Shown: positions 1 through 10,534, numbered from the stretch's first letter. The stretch: DNA of 64,000 bases from Phlebopus portentosus (GCA_037892935.1 JAYXKI010000002.1:2976001-3040000); one strand, 5' to 3'. A program made the numbers and translations. The notes: generated by a model from the sequence alone, not told the origin.

Positions 1-1
1 T

Positions 2-3000
2 CTTCAGCTGATGGCAATTCAGGGAAGCCTGGGAACACCAACAACATCTGAAGACCAAGCAAGAGTACGGGAAGAAATACAAGCACAAATGACGATCGAT
101 GCAGAAGGATCTGATACGAGTAGAAGGAAGAAGCCTAGTGTACCACCTAAAGGAGGAAAGCCTGGACACTACGCACCTGATCCTCTCAAGATGCGTCGAC
201 AGAAGAGTAGAGGAAGTGGTACAGAATCGAACCCTGTTATAAGGAGTATTAGGGTGGAGTGGACTCCTCCATCCGTGCACGAGGGCCAAAATGACTCAAC
301 CCTGGCAGTGCAAAAGCAGTCGGTAAGCTTCACCACACGAAGCAGAGGTACAAGCAGGAGTACTTCGGGTCAGGAGCGCCGTAGAACTAAGGCTACGAAG
401 CGTACTAGGTTCAGCCACCTAGCGAGATCTCCTCCTACGAGAGACCGAGGAGTGACTAGACATGAGACGCCGTTCAAGGGTAGGCTAGTGTCTAGGAAAG
501 TGGTCCACCCCAAAGGGAGGGTAGTCCCACTCAAGTGGCACGGGGCCGAAGTTAGTACGCCGCAATCATCAAGTAGGCTAGCTTCGGGAGCTCAAGTGCG
601 CCCACGAAGACCACGGTTTAAGGACCAAATGCAGGGCCCTGCTCCGACAGGGAAAACAAATGGTAAAGGTAACAGGTTCATTTCGAATTATGCCGCGATG
701 GAGCAGGGGCTCTCACAGGGGCAGAAGAGGCGCCGATGGCGCACGCCTGTTGACTCGGTTATGCAGCCGCCCAAAGTGGAAGGAAAAGTGCTAGAGAGAA
801 GAGCTGGATCTGAGACAGAGTTCAAGGGTATCCTAGGATCGCACAAGCCCGCTACCTCAATGGAAGCGGAGGACGCCTCTCGAAGAGGAAGGCCACCCAA
901 GCCTCCTCACTGGATCCGCCGCCTAGAGCATCGACAAGTCGCATCTCGGAGAGAACGCCTTCTCAAGTATAACAGTATAGCTCAAAAATATGCGCAGGAG
1001 AAAGCACTCGATGAAAGGATGGCAGGCTCTGCTGGCGACAAATCCCTCGAAGACATTCTTCCAAAACAAATATGGGAGTTCAGGGATAGGTTCGACAAGG
1101 ATGCTGCTAAGCGGCTACCTAAGTCAGGACAATGGGACATGAAGATCGAGCTCCTACCAGGGGCAGAGCTCCCGAAACCTGGACCGGTATATTCACTCGC
1201 TCCTGCTGAAAAGCGTGCGGTAGAAGAATGGATTCGCGAGGATCTGAAGAAGGGATGGATTCGTGTTGTAGGAAACCGAGTACCAGCTGAAGAAAAGGCG
1301 AACACTTGCGCACCAGTATTTGTCATAGCCAAGAAGACAATAGGGAAGGATGGCAAGCCGGAGTACAGAATTGTTATCGACTATAGAGGGCTAAATGCAG
1401 TGGTTATTCCAGACCACCAACCAATGCCTCTGTTACATATGCTCCCGGACGATCTTGCACATGCCAAATGGTTCTCTACATTGGATTTGCGAAGTGGGTA
1501 TAACAACATCCAAATACACCCTGGGCATGAGAAGTATGCCGCCTTCAGGACTCATATGGGAGTATACCAGCCGATGGTAATGCAGTTTGGATTAATGAAT
1601 GCACCTGCGGTATTCCAACGTGCAATGAACGAGCTCTTTCAGGATATGATTGGGCAGGGCATACTCATTTATTTGGACGACATTATAATCTATGCGGAGA
1701 TGGAACAGGAACATTGGGACCTGTTAGCAGAAGTATTGCGCAGGTTAAGGGAAGCAGACTTCTTCTGCAAACCAGAGAAGTGCTACTTCGGAAAGAAGGA
1801 ACTCGACTATTTAGGATTTGTGGTCAACCAGTCGGGCATGCAGATGGACCCCTACAAGGTAAAAGCAGTTCAAGAATGGCCGGATTTGTCAAGCAAGAGA
1901 GACATTCGAAAGTTTATCGGTTTTGCAAACTTCTACCGTAAATTTATCGAAGGCTTCGCCAAGATTGCTAGGCCACTAACGGAACTTATGTCCGGCAAGA
2001 AGACGTTTACCTGGGGAGAACGACAACAAGAGAGCTTTAGGAAACTTAAAGAAGCTTTTACCACTGCACCAATGCTAGTACGACCGGATCATGAGAAGCA
2101 ATTTGTGCTGGAAACCGACACGTCAAACTTTGCGATGGGAGCCGTGCTCTCGCAGCTTGGGGACGATGAAATTTTACACCCCATTGGATATTGGTCGAAC
2201 ACCTATCGAGACGCCGAGAATAACTATCCAGTAATGGACAAGGAATTACTAGCGATTGTCAAGGCCTTGAGCAACTGGAGGCACCACTTGGAAGGAGCTA
2301 AACATGAGATTCGAGTGGTCAGCGATCAAGCTAACCTTCGATATTTTATGGGAGCTAGGAAGCTAAGTGGCCGCCAAGCAAGATGGGCGACATTTCTCAG
2401 CAGATTTCGATTTCGAATCGAGTATCGACCTGGAACCAAGAATTCACGAGCGGATGTATTATCAAGAAGGCCAGACTACGAACAGGGCCAAGAGGACCAG
2501 CCAGAACAAGTCCTACTTCCTCCGCAATTGTTCAGAACATCGGACCTGCCCATGCGCACAGTACGGGTATTTGAGCTTACAGGGGGTCCTGAACTGGGAG
2601 AGAAGATTCGAAACGCCTATGAACGATCCAAAGAGCCAACAATCGGAACGTTCGAAGAAGGATATTGGTGGAAGGATGATAAATTGGTTATCCCACCAGA
2701 TGAAGAAGTTAAGAAGGAAATTGTACGACAGTGCCATGACGCACCGGCGTCAGGACACCCGGGGTTACAGAAGACTATAGACAAACTGGAAAGAAGAGTT
2801 TGGTGGCCAAAGATGAGGGAATGGGTCGAAGAATATGTGCGCACATGCGACGTGTGCCAAAGGACGAAAGCGCGATGAGGAAAGACGCAACCACCGCTAC
2901 AACCATTGCAGATAGCGACAAAGCCCTACGACGAGATTACCATGGACTATGTCACCGGACTTCCAACGATGAGCAAAGGAAACAATGCGATACTAGTGGT

Positions 3001-4318
3001 GGTAGACAGGTTCTCTAAAATGGGAACTTTTATACCTACTACAGTAAATGCAAACTCGAAGACCACTGCGGACTTGATGATCAATTATGTCTACAGCAAG
3101 GTCGGAACTCCGAAGACAGTAATCAGCGACAGGGGACCTCAATTCGCTAGCCGGTTTACAGAACAGGTGAACCAGGCCCTCGGGATTGAAACGAAGCTTA
3201 GCACGGCATATCATCCACAAACAGATGGACAAACAGAGCGAGTAAATCAAGAAATGGAACAGCTGCTACGTTGCTATTCCAGCTTGCAGCAAGACGATTG
3301 GGACGAACATCTACCTATGGCAGAATTCGCCTATAATAGTCGCTCTCACTCTAGTACAGGCAAGACACCGTTTGAATTGGTGTATGGATTTCAGCCGGAA
3401 TTAGGATTCAAGCTTCCGATCCGAGAAACACAGGACTATGTGGCTATGCGAAAGAAGAATCAAGAAGAAGCAACAAAGGCGCTGGAGAAGGCACGAGACG
3501 CGATGAAGAGATTCGCAGACAGACACCGAGGCCCGATGCCGTCATTCGAAGTTGGCGATAAAGTTATGTTAGATGGTCGGAATCTAACCTTGCTAGTTCC
3601 CACTAGGAAGCTAGGGGATAGAAACCTAGGACCTTATCAAGTCATCGCGAAGCATGGGCTAGTCAACTACGAGTTGGATCTTCCGAAGGAATTAAGAATC
3701 CACCCGGTGTTCTATGCAGGACTATTAATTCCCTATCGAGAAAGAAAAGATCCGGCACAAAGAACAAGACCACCACCAGAAGTTATCGCTGGAGAAACCG
3801 AATATGAGGTTGAAGCGATCCGGGACATGAGGAAAAGGCACGGAAAATGGGAATATCAGGTTAAGTGGCTCGGCTACCCGGAGGAAGAAAATACCTGGGA
3901 ACCTGTAGAAGGGCTGCGCAATGCCCCAGAGAAATTGCGGGAGTATCACGAGAGGAATCGTTGGCCGGACACGATAGATCTTCCCTCTAGAAAGAAGATC
4001 GCAGATATTATAGACTCTACGCAGAGAGTAATCGACATCAAAAAGGAGGATGACGAGTTCCTGAGGACGGCATTAGGAGAGTCCGTAGCTCAGAGGGTAA
4101 TTAGGAGGAGAAGATACCAGAGCAAGATAGGTATCAAGCAGCGAGATTTCGGTTATCCGGAATGGCACAAGCGTCATTGGAGAGCCGCAAAAAGGCCGTT
4201 CACTCGAAACAAAGCGCTGCCGGTTCGCAGATGGGATCTGCTAGAAGAAAAAGGGGATCCTTCATACAAGGATTGGTTTTGGGCTGACTCCTCGGATAGT
4301 GAGTGCAGTGAGGCTTAG
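2..4318 (+). pseudogene. Ty3 pol polyprotein (RT, RNase H, integrase, chromodomain) with one in-frame stop
   Basis: The frame is open at the left edge and runs to a TGA at 2876-2878, then continues in the same frame to 4318. About 350 basic, low-complexity residues come first, with no zinc knuckle or protease motif visible. RT follows, with the YLDD catalytic box (near 1675). RNase H has its acidic residues in LETDTSN, MDKELLAI and VVSDQ. Integrase has the HHCC zinc-binding region (GHPGL to CDVCQ, near 2750-2865) and the D, D, E residues in MDYVTG, ISDRGPQF and ERVNQEME. The C-terminus has a chromodomain (near 3800-3960, YQVKWLGYP and NTWEPV), thought to target insertion to heterochromatin. 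The TGA falls between the zinc-binding domain and the integrase core, so translation would stop before the core. Confidence 0.93.
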
Positions 4319-4329
4319 AAAAGCATAAT

Positions 4330-4441
4330 TGACCTGAACAAGTCGTTAAACTATTCCAAGCGTACTGGGACGTACCTTGTAAGTTGGGACCGACACTAAT
4401 CGAGGTCATATTTGACCTGAACAAGTCGTTAAACTATTCCT
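4330..4441. repeat. Two direct copies of a 29-bp sequence, 83-bp period
   Basis: The sequence beginning TTGACCTGAACAAGTCG is present at 4330-4358 and again at 4413-4441 with the same 29 bases. The surrounding text is only loosely similar (CCGACACT also recurs). It lies just after the pol stop codon and is probably an internal duplication of the element's 3' untranslated region. Confidence 0.85.
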
Positions 4442-4510
4442 AGCATGTTGGGAAGCATCTAGTATGTTGGAAGCCGACACTCGGCGAGGCTTTGAGTTAT
4501 TGAGCAAGTG

Positions 4511-4648
4511 TCACGTGACCGCCGCCTTTCTCTGAGAACAGGTTGAGCGTCAATCACGTGATGGCCACCCTCTCATCCAAACAGGAAGTGTTTAAGTCAC
4601 ATGACTGCCGCACTTTTGTTCGAACGAGTTGTGCGTCAGGTCACATGA
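4511..4648. promoter_or_regulatory. Periodic E-box palindromes upstream of the LTR
   Basis: TCACGTGA occurs at 4511-4518 and 4554-4561, and TCACATGA at 4597-4604 and 4641-4648, at spacings of 43, 43 and 44 bp. The flanks also match between units 1 and 3 (GCCGC after the motif, then GAGCGTCA and GTGCGTCA). This suggests duplication of an 86-bp unit with two sites. CACGTG is the classic bHLH E-box. The changed sites differ by G to A at the central CpG. A regulatory role is inference. Confidence 0.5.
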
Positions 4649-4857
4649 TCAATAATGAGTGGAGGACTCTGGATGTACAGTGCTACAGTTATTCCAGGCA
4701 AGAGGAATGAGACACTAGTACACAAGAAGGATCTGGTCTAGGAAGCAACAATACGAAACAGCAAGATTATGGCTATCACAATTAAGGGATCCACACTCTC
4801 CTTGCAGTCCGAAGTGGATCTTAAGGGGAGGAATGTTACAAAAATTGTGGATATACA

Positions 4858-5841
4858 ATGCGGCGTGGTATCAGACGCTTTACACACCGAATTATGCAGC
4901 CCAATCCAGAGCATTTCGAAAGGCTTCAAGGACAGAATAGTGGAGACGATTCTCACCCACTAGTACAGCAAGGGCCTGGGGAGGTCGCTGTGGAATATAT
5001 TCAAGAGGAACCCGATCGACGATATTACGAGGACGAACGCGACGAAAGGGAGGACCCATACGATTTACAGCAAGGACTAGCTGGAATGCATATTGGACAT
5101 ACTCCTCCACCCGAGCGAAGCTACGTGGACATGGAAGAACGGAACATCGCAAGATACGTGGAACTCCTGCAGAAGAGACGATATCGACATAGTGCAACCA
5201 GACGCTTTGTTCATGAAAGCCTGGTCTGTACAAACTGCTATTTGGCATACCAAAGGAGTTGGGTTCTTTCGGAGTGGCTCCTCAAGAACTTCGTGGAGCG
5301 CTTAGTAACTAGGGAAGGAGCCGATGTCAAGATTCGGCATAAACCCGGACCCTCAGAACGAACGTTTGACCAACCATTACCGAACCGCGGAATGAGCGCA
5401 TACGACCACGAGGTATCTGTATGGCTCGGCAATAGGGATATCTATGCACTAAAGGTTGGCGTGAGAGCTTGGATCAATCAGCATCGTCACCAGACCTTGT
5501 GTCGAAACACTGCAGTGGAAGTCGATTGGCCGATCTATTACAGGGCGCCATCGGACGTCGAAAGTCTTATCGAAGAAGCAACGGATTGAATGCTAGAAGC
5601 ATGGGAACAATCGGAAGAAGGGGTTATTACAGTCGACGAATGGCGCGGGACGAATCACCTGGGAAGAAGATACAGGTTAACGTCGGGTACCGGACTACAA
5701 TTCTCTGACATCGATATCGCGGCTAGGCACAGAAGGGTGTCTGCTAAATTTACACAGCCGCCGAGGTTAATCTCCAATGATCGGCAGGGGTTGCCGATCC
5801 CAAATCCCGAGATAACGGTCAGCCCCATGATGGAAGACTAA
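4858..5841 (+). pseudogene. ORF inside the LTR (about 327 codons), one in-frame TGA
   Basis: An ATG 24 nt into the LTR opens a frame that runs 984 nt to a TAA at 5839-5841. It is interrupted once, by a TGA at 5587-5589. The inverted LTR copy carries the same 984-nt frame and has CGA at that point. The predicted protein is charged, has an acidic/arginine-rich N-terminal third (EEPDRRYYEDERDERED), a CTNCYLAYQRSW segment, and ends SPMMED. I recognise no domain. Conserved length and frame between two diverged LTRs suggest it was once coding. It lies upstream of the TATA-like site, in what would be U3. Confidence 0.6.
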
Positions 5842-6183
5842 CGGCAGAAGCTCGGCCGGAGTAACGGAGCGCCGGCGAAGCGAGATCGTGGCACAGGGAA
5901 GAAGTCTCTCATGGGAGGTTTGGCGTTAAGGATTAACATGTGATAGGAATGGAGATCGATAGAAGCCTGGGGAAAGCTTCTTCGGAACGGAAGGAAATTA
6001 GGGCCTGCCTAATAGGGAAGGAAGTAGTTGGTGGTGCAACCAGGAGTTTTGGTAGCACCACCAGAGTTGTCAGTGGTACTACAGACTCAAGAGAGTAGTA
6101 GTGACACCAGCTGAAACACATTGTCCTAACCAATAGCGAGGCATGGTCGGTAGTATTTGGTAGTCGGTAGTATTCAGTAGAAA

Positions 6184-6200
6184 CTTTATTTAAGGCGCCA
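6184..6200 (+). promoter_or_regulatory. TATA-like site in the LTR
   Basis: TTATTTAAGG sits about 245 bp before the LTR end. The inverted LTR has TTATTTAAAGG at the equivalent place (minus strand, near 8158-8170). Position and conservation fit a U3 core promoter. No experimental sign of use can be read from the sequence. Confidence 0.4.
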
Positions 6201-6480
6201 GTTGAGCGGGGTGTTGTCCCTCAGCAAAATTATTTTGTACTTTCAATCATAACTGTACCCCTTTGATTGAAGCTCTGCTCTACTGCTGGGTCAAGCTTGA
6301 GCCTATAGCTCGCTTTCTAGTAGTACATCTAACCTTCGCTACTCTACTCTCCAATCATACATTGTCAGAAGGAGGAAGCAGGGACTTGTTCCGGTACGCT
6401 CGGACTAACCACCTCGTCCGAAAATACTGGTCCTAACAAGCTCGCTACGTCAGGTAGGATTGACGAAGCCTAATCGTTTG

Positions 6481-7691
6481 TTAGATCCGATGAATGCCTT
6501 CCATGATCGAGTACTGGGCCACGAGTTCTTCCTCGGCATTGCTGATCCGGGCTCGAATAGCCTCAACCTGTTCGACCAGGCAGCTAGCCTGCATGTGTAA
6601 CTGCAGGAAGTCCGTACCAGTTAGCCAAATAATCTCTTGCTGGGAGTTGACCACTTGTTGAGCAAGGGCTGATTGACTGCCCTGAATGGCCATTGTTACA
6701 GCTCCCAGAATACGAGCCTGAAGAATACCAAACGCGTAGTTGATCCGTACGTCCCGCTGTTCGCCTTCTCGCCTGAGGTTGGTGATGACTGCCTCGGCTA
6801 TCGTATCTCCGACGTGTCCCTGAATATGCGCCAGATACTCCCCCAATGTCTGTCCTTCTACGGTAAGGTTCTCGGAGTATTGAGAGCCCATGTCGTAGAG
6901 TCGAGCGACAGTAGCTGTGAGAGTTCTGAGGGACCGATCAACGCTAGTAAGTCGATTGTCGAGGTCGATGACGGCGTGTCGCAGGGCGGAGACAACTTGG
7001 TTGGGTTGCCCGTCAGTACTGACCATTCGGTCCAAGCATCCGTGTAGACTGTCGAGTTGTTCGCTGATGCGTGCCAGAGCGGATTCCATATGTTCTCCAG
7101 GTCTGGGTTGAGGAACTGCCAGTCGTTGAGTTTGGAGTAGAAATCTCCGACCGGCACGACGGAATGGGGAACCTCTTTCGTTGTCTTGCCATTCCATCCA
7201 CGTCCATAGCATTCCAAAGCCTCGAAGAAGGCCGATTCGACCTCGGAGTTGTTGAGCAATGACGTATACCATGGAAGAAAACCAGATGATGCAGAGTGTA
7301 AGCCAGAGACTAGACCAACCAACTTGCCACAGTTCCATCGGTGACATAGTTGTTTCGCAGTAGTATAGTTGCCTTGATAAACCTGTAGTAGGACTTGATG
7401 GAGGAAATGAGAATGTTCGAGTAGGGTGTATTTGAACGCTTTATATTCCTGACACAGAGCGAGTAGTTCTTCTTCAACTGGCGTTGGACCCCTGAGTGCC
7501 TCCCAATTGAAACTGTGTCCGTTCAATAGGTTGTCCGCATGCACAAGCAAGAACTTCCTCCCAACTCTTTCGTGTCTTTCAGCGGTGATTCGAAGCTCCA
7601 GGGCGGATAGTATAACCGACCAGTAGGGTTCTAGGATAGGGGTGTTTGAGTGCTTCTTACCTCGATAGAAGTTTATCGTGCGAAACGCCAA
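6481..7691 (-). pseudogene. Gag-like protein in two overlapping frames
   Basis: On the minus strand one frame runs from an ATG at 7691 to 6858 and another from about 7347 to a TAA at 6481. The first looks protein-like up to about FFEALECYGRG (near 7200). The second looks protein-like after about MEWQDNERG and is amphipathic and coiled-coil-like (SALARISEQLDSLHGCLDRM). Together they suggest one protein of about 400 residues, broken by a frameshift near 7150-7250 or joined by ribosomal frameshifting. Position just after the 5' LTR and leader argues for Gag. No zinc knuckle is visible. Confidence 0.5.
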
Positions 7692-7912
7692 ATTGACTTC
7701 TTCTTCGAATGTATGGAGCGCTCTAACAAAACTCCGATGGAGTGTGTAAGCCTGCTTTAGCCGTCGACGATACGCTTATCGGTGATCAGCTAACTGTATT
7801 TACAGGCACAGAAGAAACCCTCCTGGGGCAGAGCAATACTTACTGATCAATAGTGGGTATTGCACTATGAAACAGCAAGATTGATTATCCCAGGATTGGA
7901 GCAAAATTATAA

Positions 7913-9519
7913 TGTTAGGACCAGTGTTTTCGGACGAGGTGGTCAGTCCGAGCGTACCGGAACAAGTCCCTGCTTCCTCCTTCTGACAATGTATAATTGG
8001 AGAGTAGAGTAGCGAAGGTTAGATGCACTACTAAGAAGCAAGCTATAGGCTCAAGCTTGACCTAGCAGTAGAGCAGAGGTTCAATCGAAGAGGTACAGTT
8101 ATGATTGAAGGTACAAAATAATTTTGCTGAGGGACAACACCCCGCTCAGCTGGTGCCTTTAAATAAAGTTTCTACTGAATACTACCGACTACCAAATACT
8201 ACCGACCATGCCTTGCCATTGGTTAGGACAATGTGTTTCAGCTGGTGTCACTACTACTCTCTTGAGTCTGTAGTACCACTGACAACTCTGGTGGTGCTAC
8301 CGAAACTCCTGGTTGCACCACCGACTACTTCCTTCCCTATTAGGCAGGCCCCTTCTCTACCTTCGATCCGAAGAAGCTTTCCCCAGGCTTCTATCGATCT
8401 TGGTTCCTATCACATGTTAATCCTTAACGCCAATCCTCCCACGAGAGACTTCTTCTATGTGCCGCGATCTCGCTTCGCCGGCGCTCCGTTACTCCGGCCG
8501 AGCTTCTGCCATTAGTCTTCCATCATGGGGCTGACCGTTATCTCAGGATTCGGAATCGGCAACCCCTGCCGATCTTCGGAGATTAATACTGGCGGCTGTG
8601 TAAATTTAGCAGACACCCTTCTGTGCCTAGCCACGATCTCGATGTCAGAGAATTGTAGTCCGGTACCCGACGTTAACCTGTATCTTCTTCCCAGGTGATT
8701 CGTCCTGCGCCATTCGTCGACTGTAATAACCTCTTCTTCCGATCGTTCCCATGCTTCCAGCATTCGATCCATTGCTTCTTCGATAAGACTTTCGACGTCC
8801 AATGGTGCCCTGTAATAGATTGGCCAATCGACTTCCACTGCAGTGTTTTGACACAAGGTCTGGTGACAATGCTGATTGATCCAAGCTCTCACGCCAACCT
8901 TCAGTGCATAGATATCCCTGTCGCCGAGCCATACAGATACCTCGTGGTCGTATGCGCTCATTCTGCGGTTCGATAATGGTTGGTCAAACGTTCGTTCTGA
9001 GGGTCCGGGTTTATGCCGAATCTTGACATCGGCCCCTTCCCTAGTTACTAAGCGCTCCACGAAGTTCTTGAGGAGCCACTCCGAAAGAACCCAACTCCTT
9101 TGGTATGCCAAATAGCAGTTTGTACAAACCAGGCTTTCATGAACAAAGTGTTTGGTTGCACTATGTCAATATCGTCTCTGCTGCAGGAGTTCCACGTATC
9201 TTGCGATGTTCCATTCTTCCATATCCACGTAGCTTCGCTCAGGTGGAGGAGTATGTCCAACATGCATTCCAGCTAGTCCTTGCTGTAAATCGTATGGGTC
9301 CTCCCTTTCGTCGCGTTCGTCCTCGTAATATCGTCAATCAGGTTCCTCTTGAATATATTCCGCAGCGACCTCCCCAGGTCTTTGCTGTACTAGTGGGCGA
9401 GAATCGCCTCCACTATTCTGTCCTTGAAGCCTTTCGAAATGCTCTTGATTAGGCTGCATAATTCGGTGTGTAAAGCGTCTGATACCACGCCACATTGTAT
9501 ATCCACAATTTTCGTAACA
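7913..9519 (-). repeat. 5' LTR of the minus-strand element (1,607 bp)
   Basis: On the plus strand it starts TGTTAGGACC and ends TTTTCGTAACA, an inverted counterpart of the LTR at 4834-6438 differing by 2 bp in length. Many differences between the copies are C/T or G/A at CpG sites. Its outer edge at 9519/9520 cuts straight into a Tc1/mariner transposase gene, which marks the insertion point. Confidence 0.9.
8512..9495 (-). pseudogene. ORF inside the inverted LTR, two in-frame TGAs
   Basis: This is the counterpart of the ORF at 4858-5841 and has the same length (984 nt) and frame, from ATG at 9495 to TAA at 8512. It is broken by TGA at 9334-9336 and 9166-9168. The other copy has CGA at both places. 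Reading through, the protein matches the first copy along its whole length, with scattered substitutions such as R to C, R to Q and P to S. The last 199 residues form one uninterrupted frame. Confidence 0.6.
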
Positions 9520-10237
9520 ATACCATCCCATATCGCCCCATCGACTTCAGGCCATGCTTCCTGAGAGACTTGGGTAAGCTCTTATCAAGAATTTCGACGT
9601 ATCCAGATGCGTCCATATTTCCAATGATGCGATGAATCTCTCCCATGCCTTTTGACGTTACGCACCCCCATACCATGACATGCCCACCCCCATGTTTGAC
9701 CGTTTTCTTGGTGTTCTTTGCATCATAGGCCTTCCCAGGCACTATATAGCAGTATTCACGGCCATCTGACTTGAACAGCTGGAATTTCGACTCGTCCGAA
9801 AAAACTACCCTCTTCCAATCCTCCACTGTCCAATTGGCGTGTGCCATTGCCCATTGTCTCCTGGCCTCTTTCTTGGCCTTGTCAAGATAGGGCTTTTGTT
9901 TTCGTACACGGCAGACCAGTCCTTGCTGAAACAAAGCACGTTGGACAGTCCGGGGTGACACGTCTTTGAATCCCTTTTTCTGCACCTCAACAGCATTGGA
10001 AGCCTCATTTCTGGCAATCATCCTGGCAGCAACACGGGCGTCTCGGTCATCCAGAAGACGAGGGCGGCCTGTCTTGGGCTGTACGTGGTAGTAGTCAGGG
10101 AAATTGATGAACCGTTTGATGACACGGAGGACAGTGGTACGGTGAATCTTCAGTTTTGTAGCGATGTCATTGTGACTCATTCCACGCTTGTCCCACTCAA
10201 CAATGCGGCATTTTTTTGTTGGGGATGTGTAGACCAT
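9520..10237 (-). pseudogene. Tc1/mariner transposase, C-terminus lost
   Basis: The frame starts with MVYTSPTKKCRIVEWDKRG, has two helix-turn-helix regions (SHNDIATKLKIHRTTVLRVI; SPRTVQRALFQQGL) and reaches the first catalytic Asp in VVFSDESKFQLF. The second Asp and the final Glu of the DDE triad should follow after about residue 230, but the LTR starts first. The last 30 or so residues of the open frame (to 9449) are read from LTR sequence. It cannot make active transposase. Confidence 0.88.
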
Positions 10238-10534
10238 GTCGTTACGATTCGAATGCAGGTAGTTTCACGGAAATCGGCCCAGTTGTTGTTGAGATATGGT
10301 GAGTCGGAAAATGTGTTGTGCAAACAACAAAAGTATTGCACGGCACATTTTATGTGACTTTTCGGCTATTTTTTTCGTGACACAAAATTTCGTCTCGCCA
10401 CACACAGACTATTGCAGCCAAGGTCTCAAACATCATATCTATGTATTTGAAGTGGCAAAACATAGCGACAGAAATTTTATGGGAAGGATATTTCAGCATG
10501 TACTAGGTGCGTGCAATACTTTTGTCAGCCACTG
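9520..10534 (-). mobile_element. Tc1/mariner element, truncated by LTR insertion
   Basis: The outer terminal repeat reads CAGTGGCTGACAAAAGTATT on the minus strand, starting at 10534 and flanked by TA (10535-10536), the usual Tc1/mariner target. About 300 bp of non-coding DNA separate it from the transposase start at 10237. The far end is missing because an LTR begins at 9519. An inverted copy of part of the terminal repeat (CAAAAGTATTGCACG) lies inside at about 10327. Confidence 0.85.

Larger units (their letters stand above)
4319..4833 (+). other. Retroelement 3' non-coding region with repeats and polypurine tract
   Basis: No gene is visible. The stretch holds a direct repeat (4330-4358 and 4413-4441), then four CACGTG or CACATG palindromes about 43 bp apart (4511-4648), and ends with the purine-rich run TTAAGGGGAGGAA (4821-4833) against the LTR start TGTTAC. 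Such a run normally primes plus-strand DNA synthesis in LTR retroelements. Confidence 0.75.
1..6438 (+). mobile_element. Ty3/Gypsy chromovirus, 5' part outside the window
   Basis: The order from the left edge is pol spacer, reverse transcriptase, RNase H, integrase and C-terminal chromodomain (to 4318), a 500-bp non-coding stretch, a purine tract (4821-4833) and a long 3' LTR (4834-6438). RT-RNaseH before integrase, plus the chromodomain, place it among chromoviruses. The LTR ends are TGTTA and TAACA and it abuts the purine tract, as reverse transcription requires. Gag, protease and the 5' LTR must lie left of base 1. The bases after the LTR (from 6439) belong to another retroelement in the opposite orientation, so this copy probably inserted into it. 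Autonomy is doubtful because of the stop codon in pol. Confidence 0.93.
4834..6438 (+). repeat. 3' LTR of the plus-strand Ty3 element (1,605 bp)
   Basis: It begins TGTTACAAAA directly after the purine tract and ends GGTCCTAACA, so the ends form the inverted pair TGTTA/TAACA. A second copy of near-identical length lies inverted at 7913-9519. The first 1,008 bp carry an ORF-like stretch (4858-5841). The remaining 600 bp are non-coding and include a TATA-like TTATTTAAGG near 6187, which probably belongs to the element's promoter. At 1.6 kb the LTR is long for a fungal Ty3 element. Confidence 0.9.
6439..9519 (-). mobile_element. Truncated minus-strand relative of the Ty3 element (5' LTR, leader, gag-like region)
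   Basis: Read on the minus strand, the order is LTR (9519 to 7913), a leader of about 220 bp (7912-7692) and a gag-like coding region (7691-6481). The sequence then stops at 6439, where the plus-strand element's LTR ends. The missing pol and 3' LTR are either left of the window, if the plus element inserted here, or deleted. A primer binding site beginning TGG should follow the LTR end, but I could not match one to a tRNA. Confidence 0.75.

Noticed and set aside
2513..2780. Open frames on other strands and frames inside pol
   Set aside because: They overlap conserved RT, RNase H and integrase sequence and carry no motif of their own.
4834..9519. The inverted 1.6-kb sequences as terminal repeats of one large DNA transposon
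   Set aside because: The left copy follows a polypurine tract and a Ty3 pol, and both copies have TG...CA ends, so they are LTRs of two opposed retroelements.
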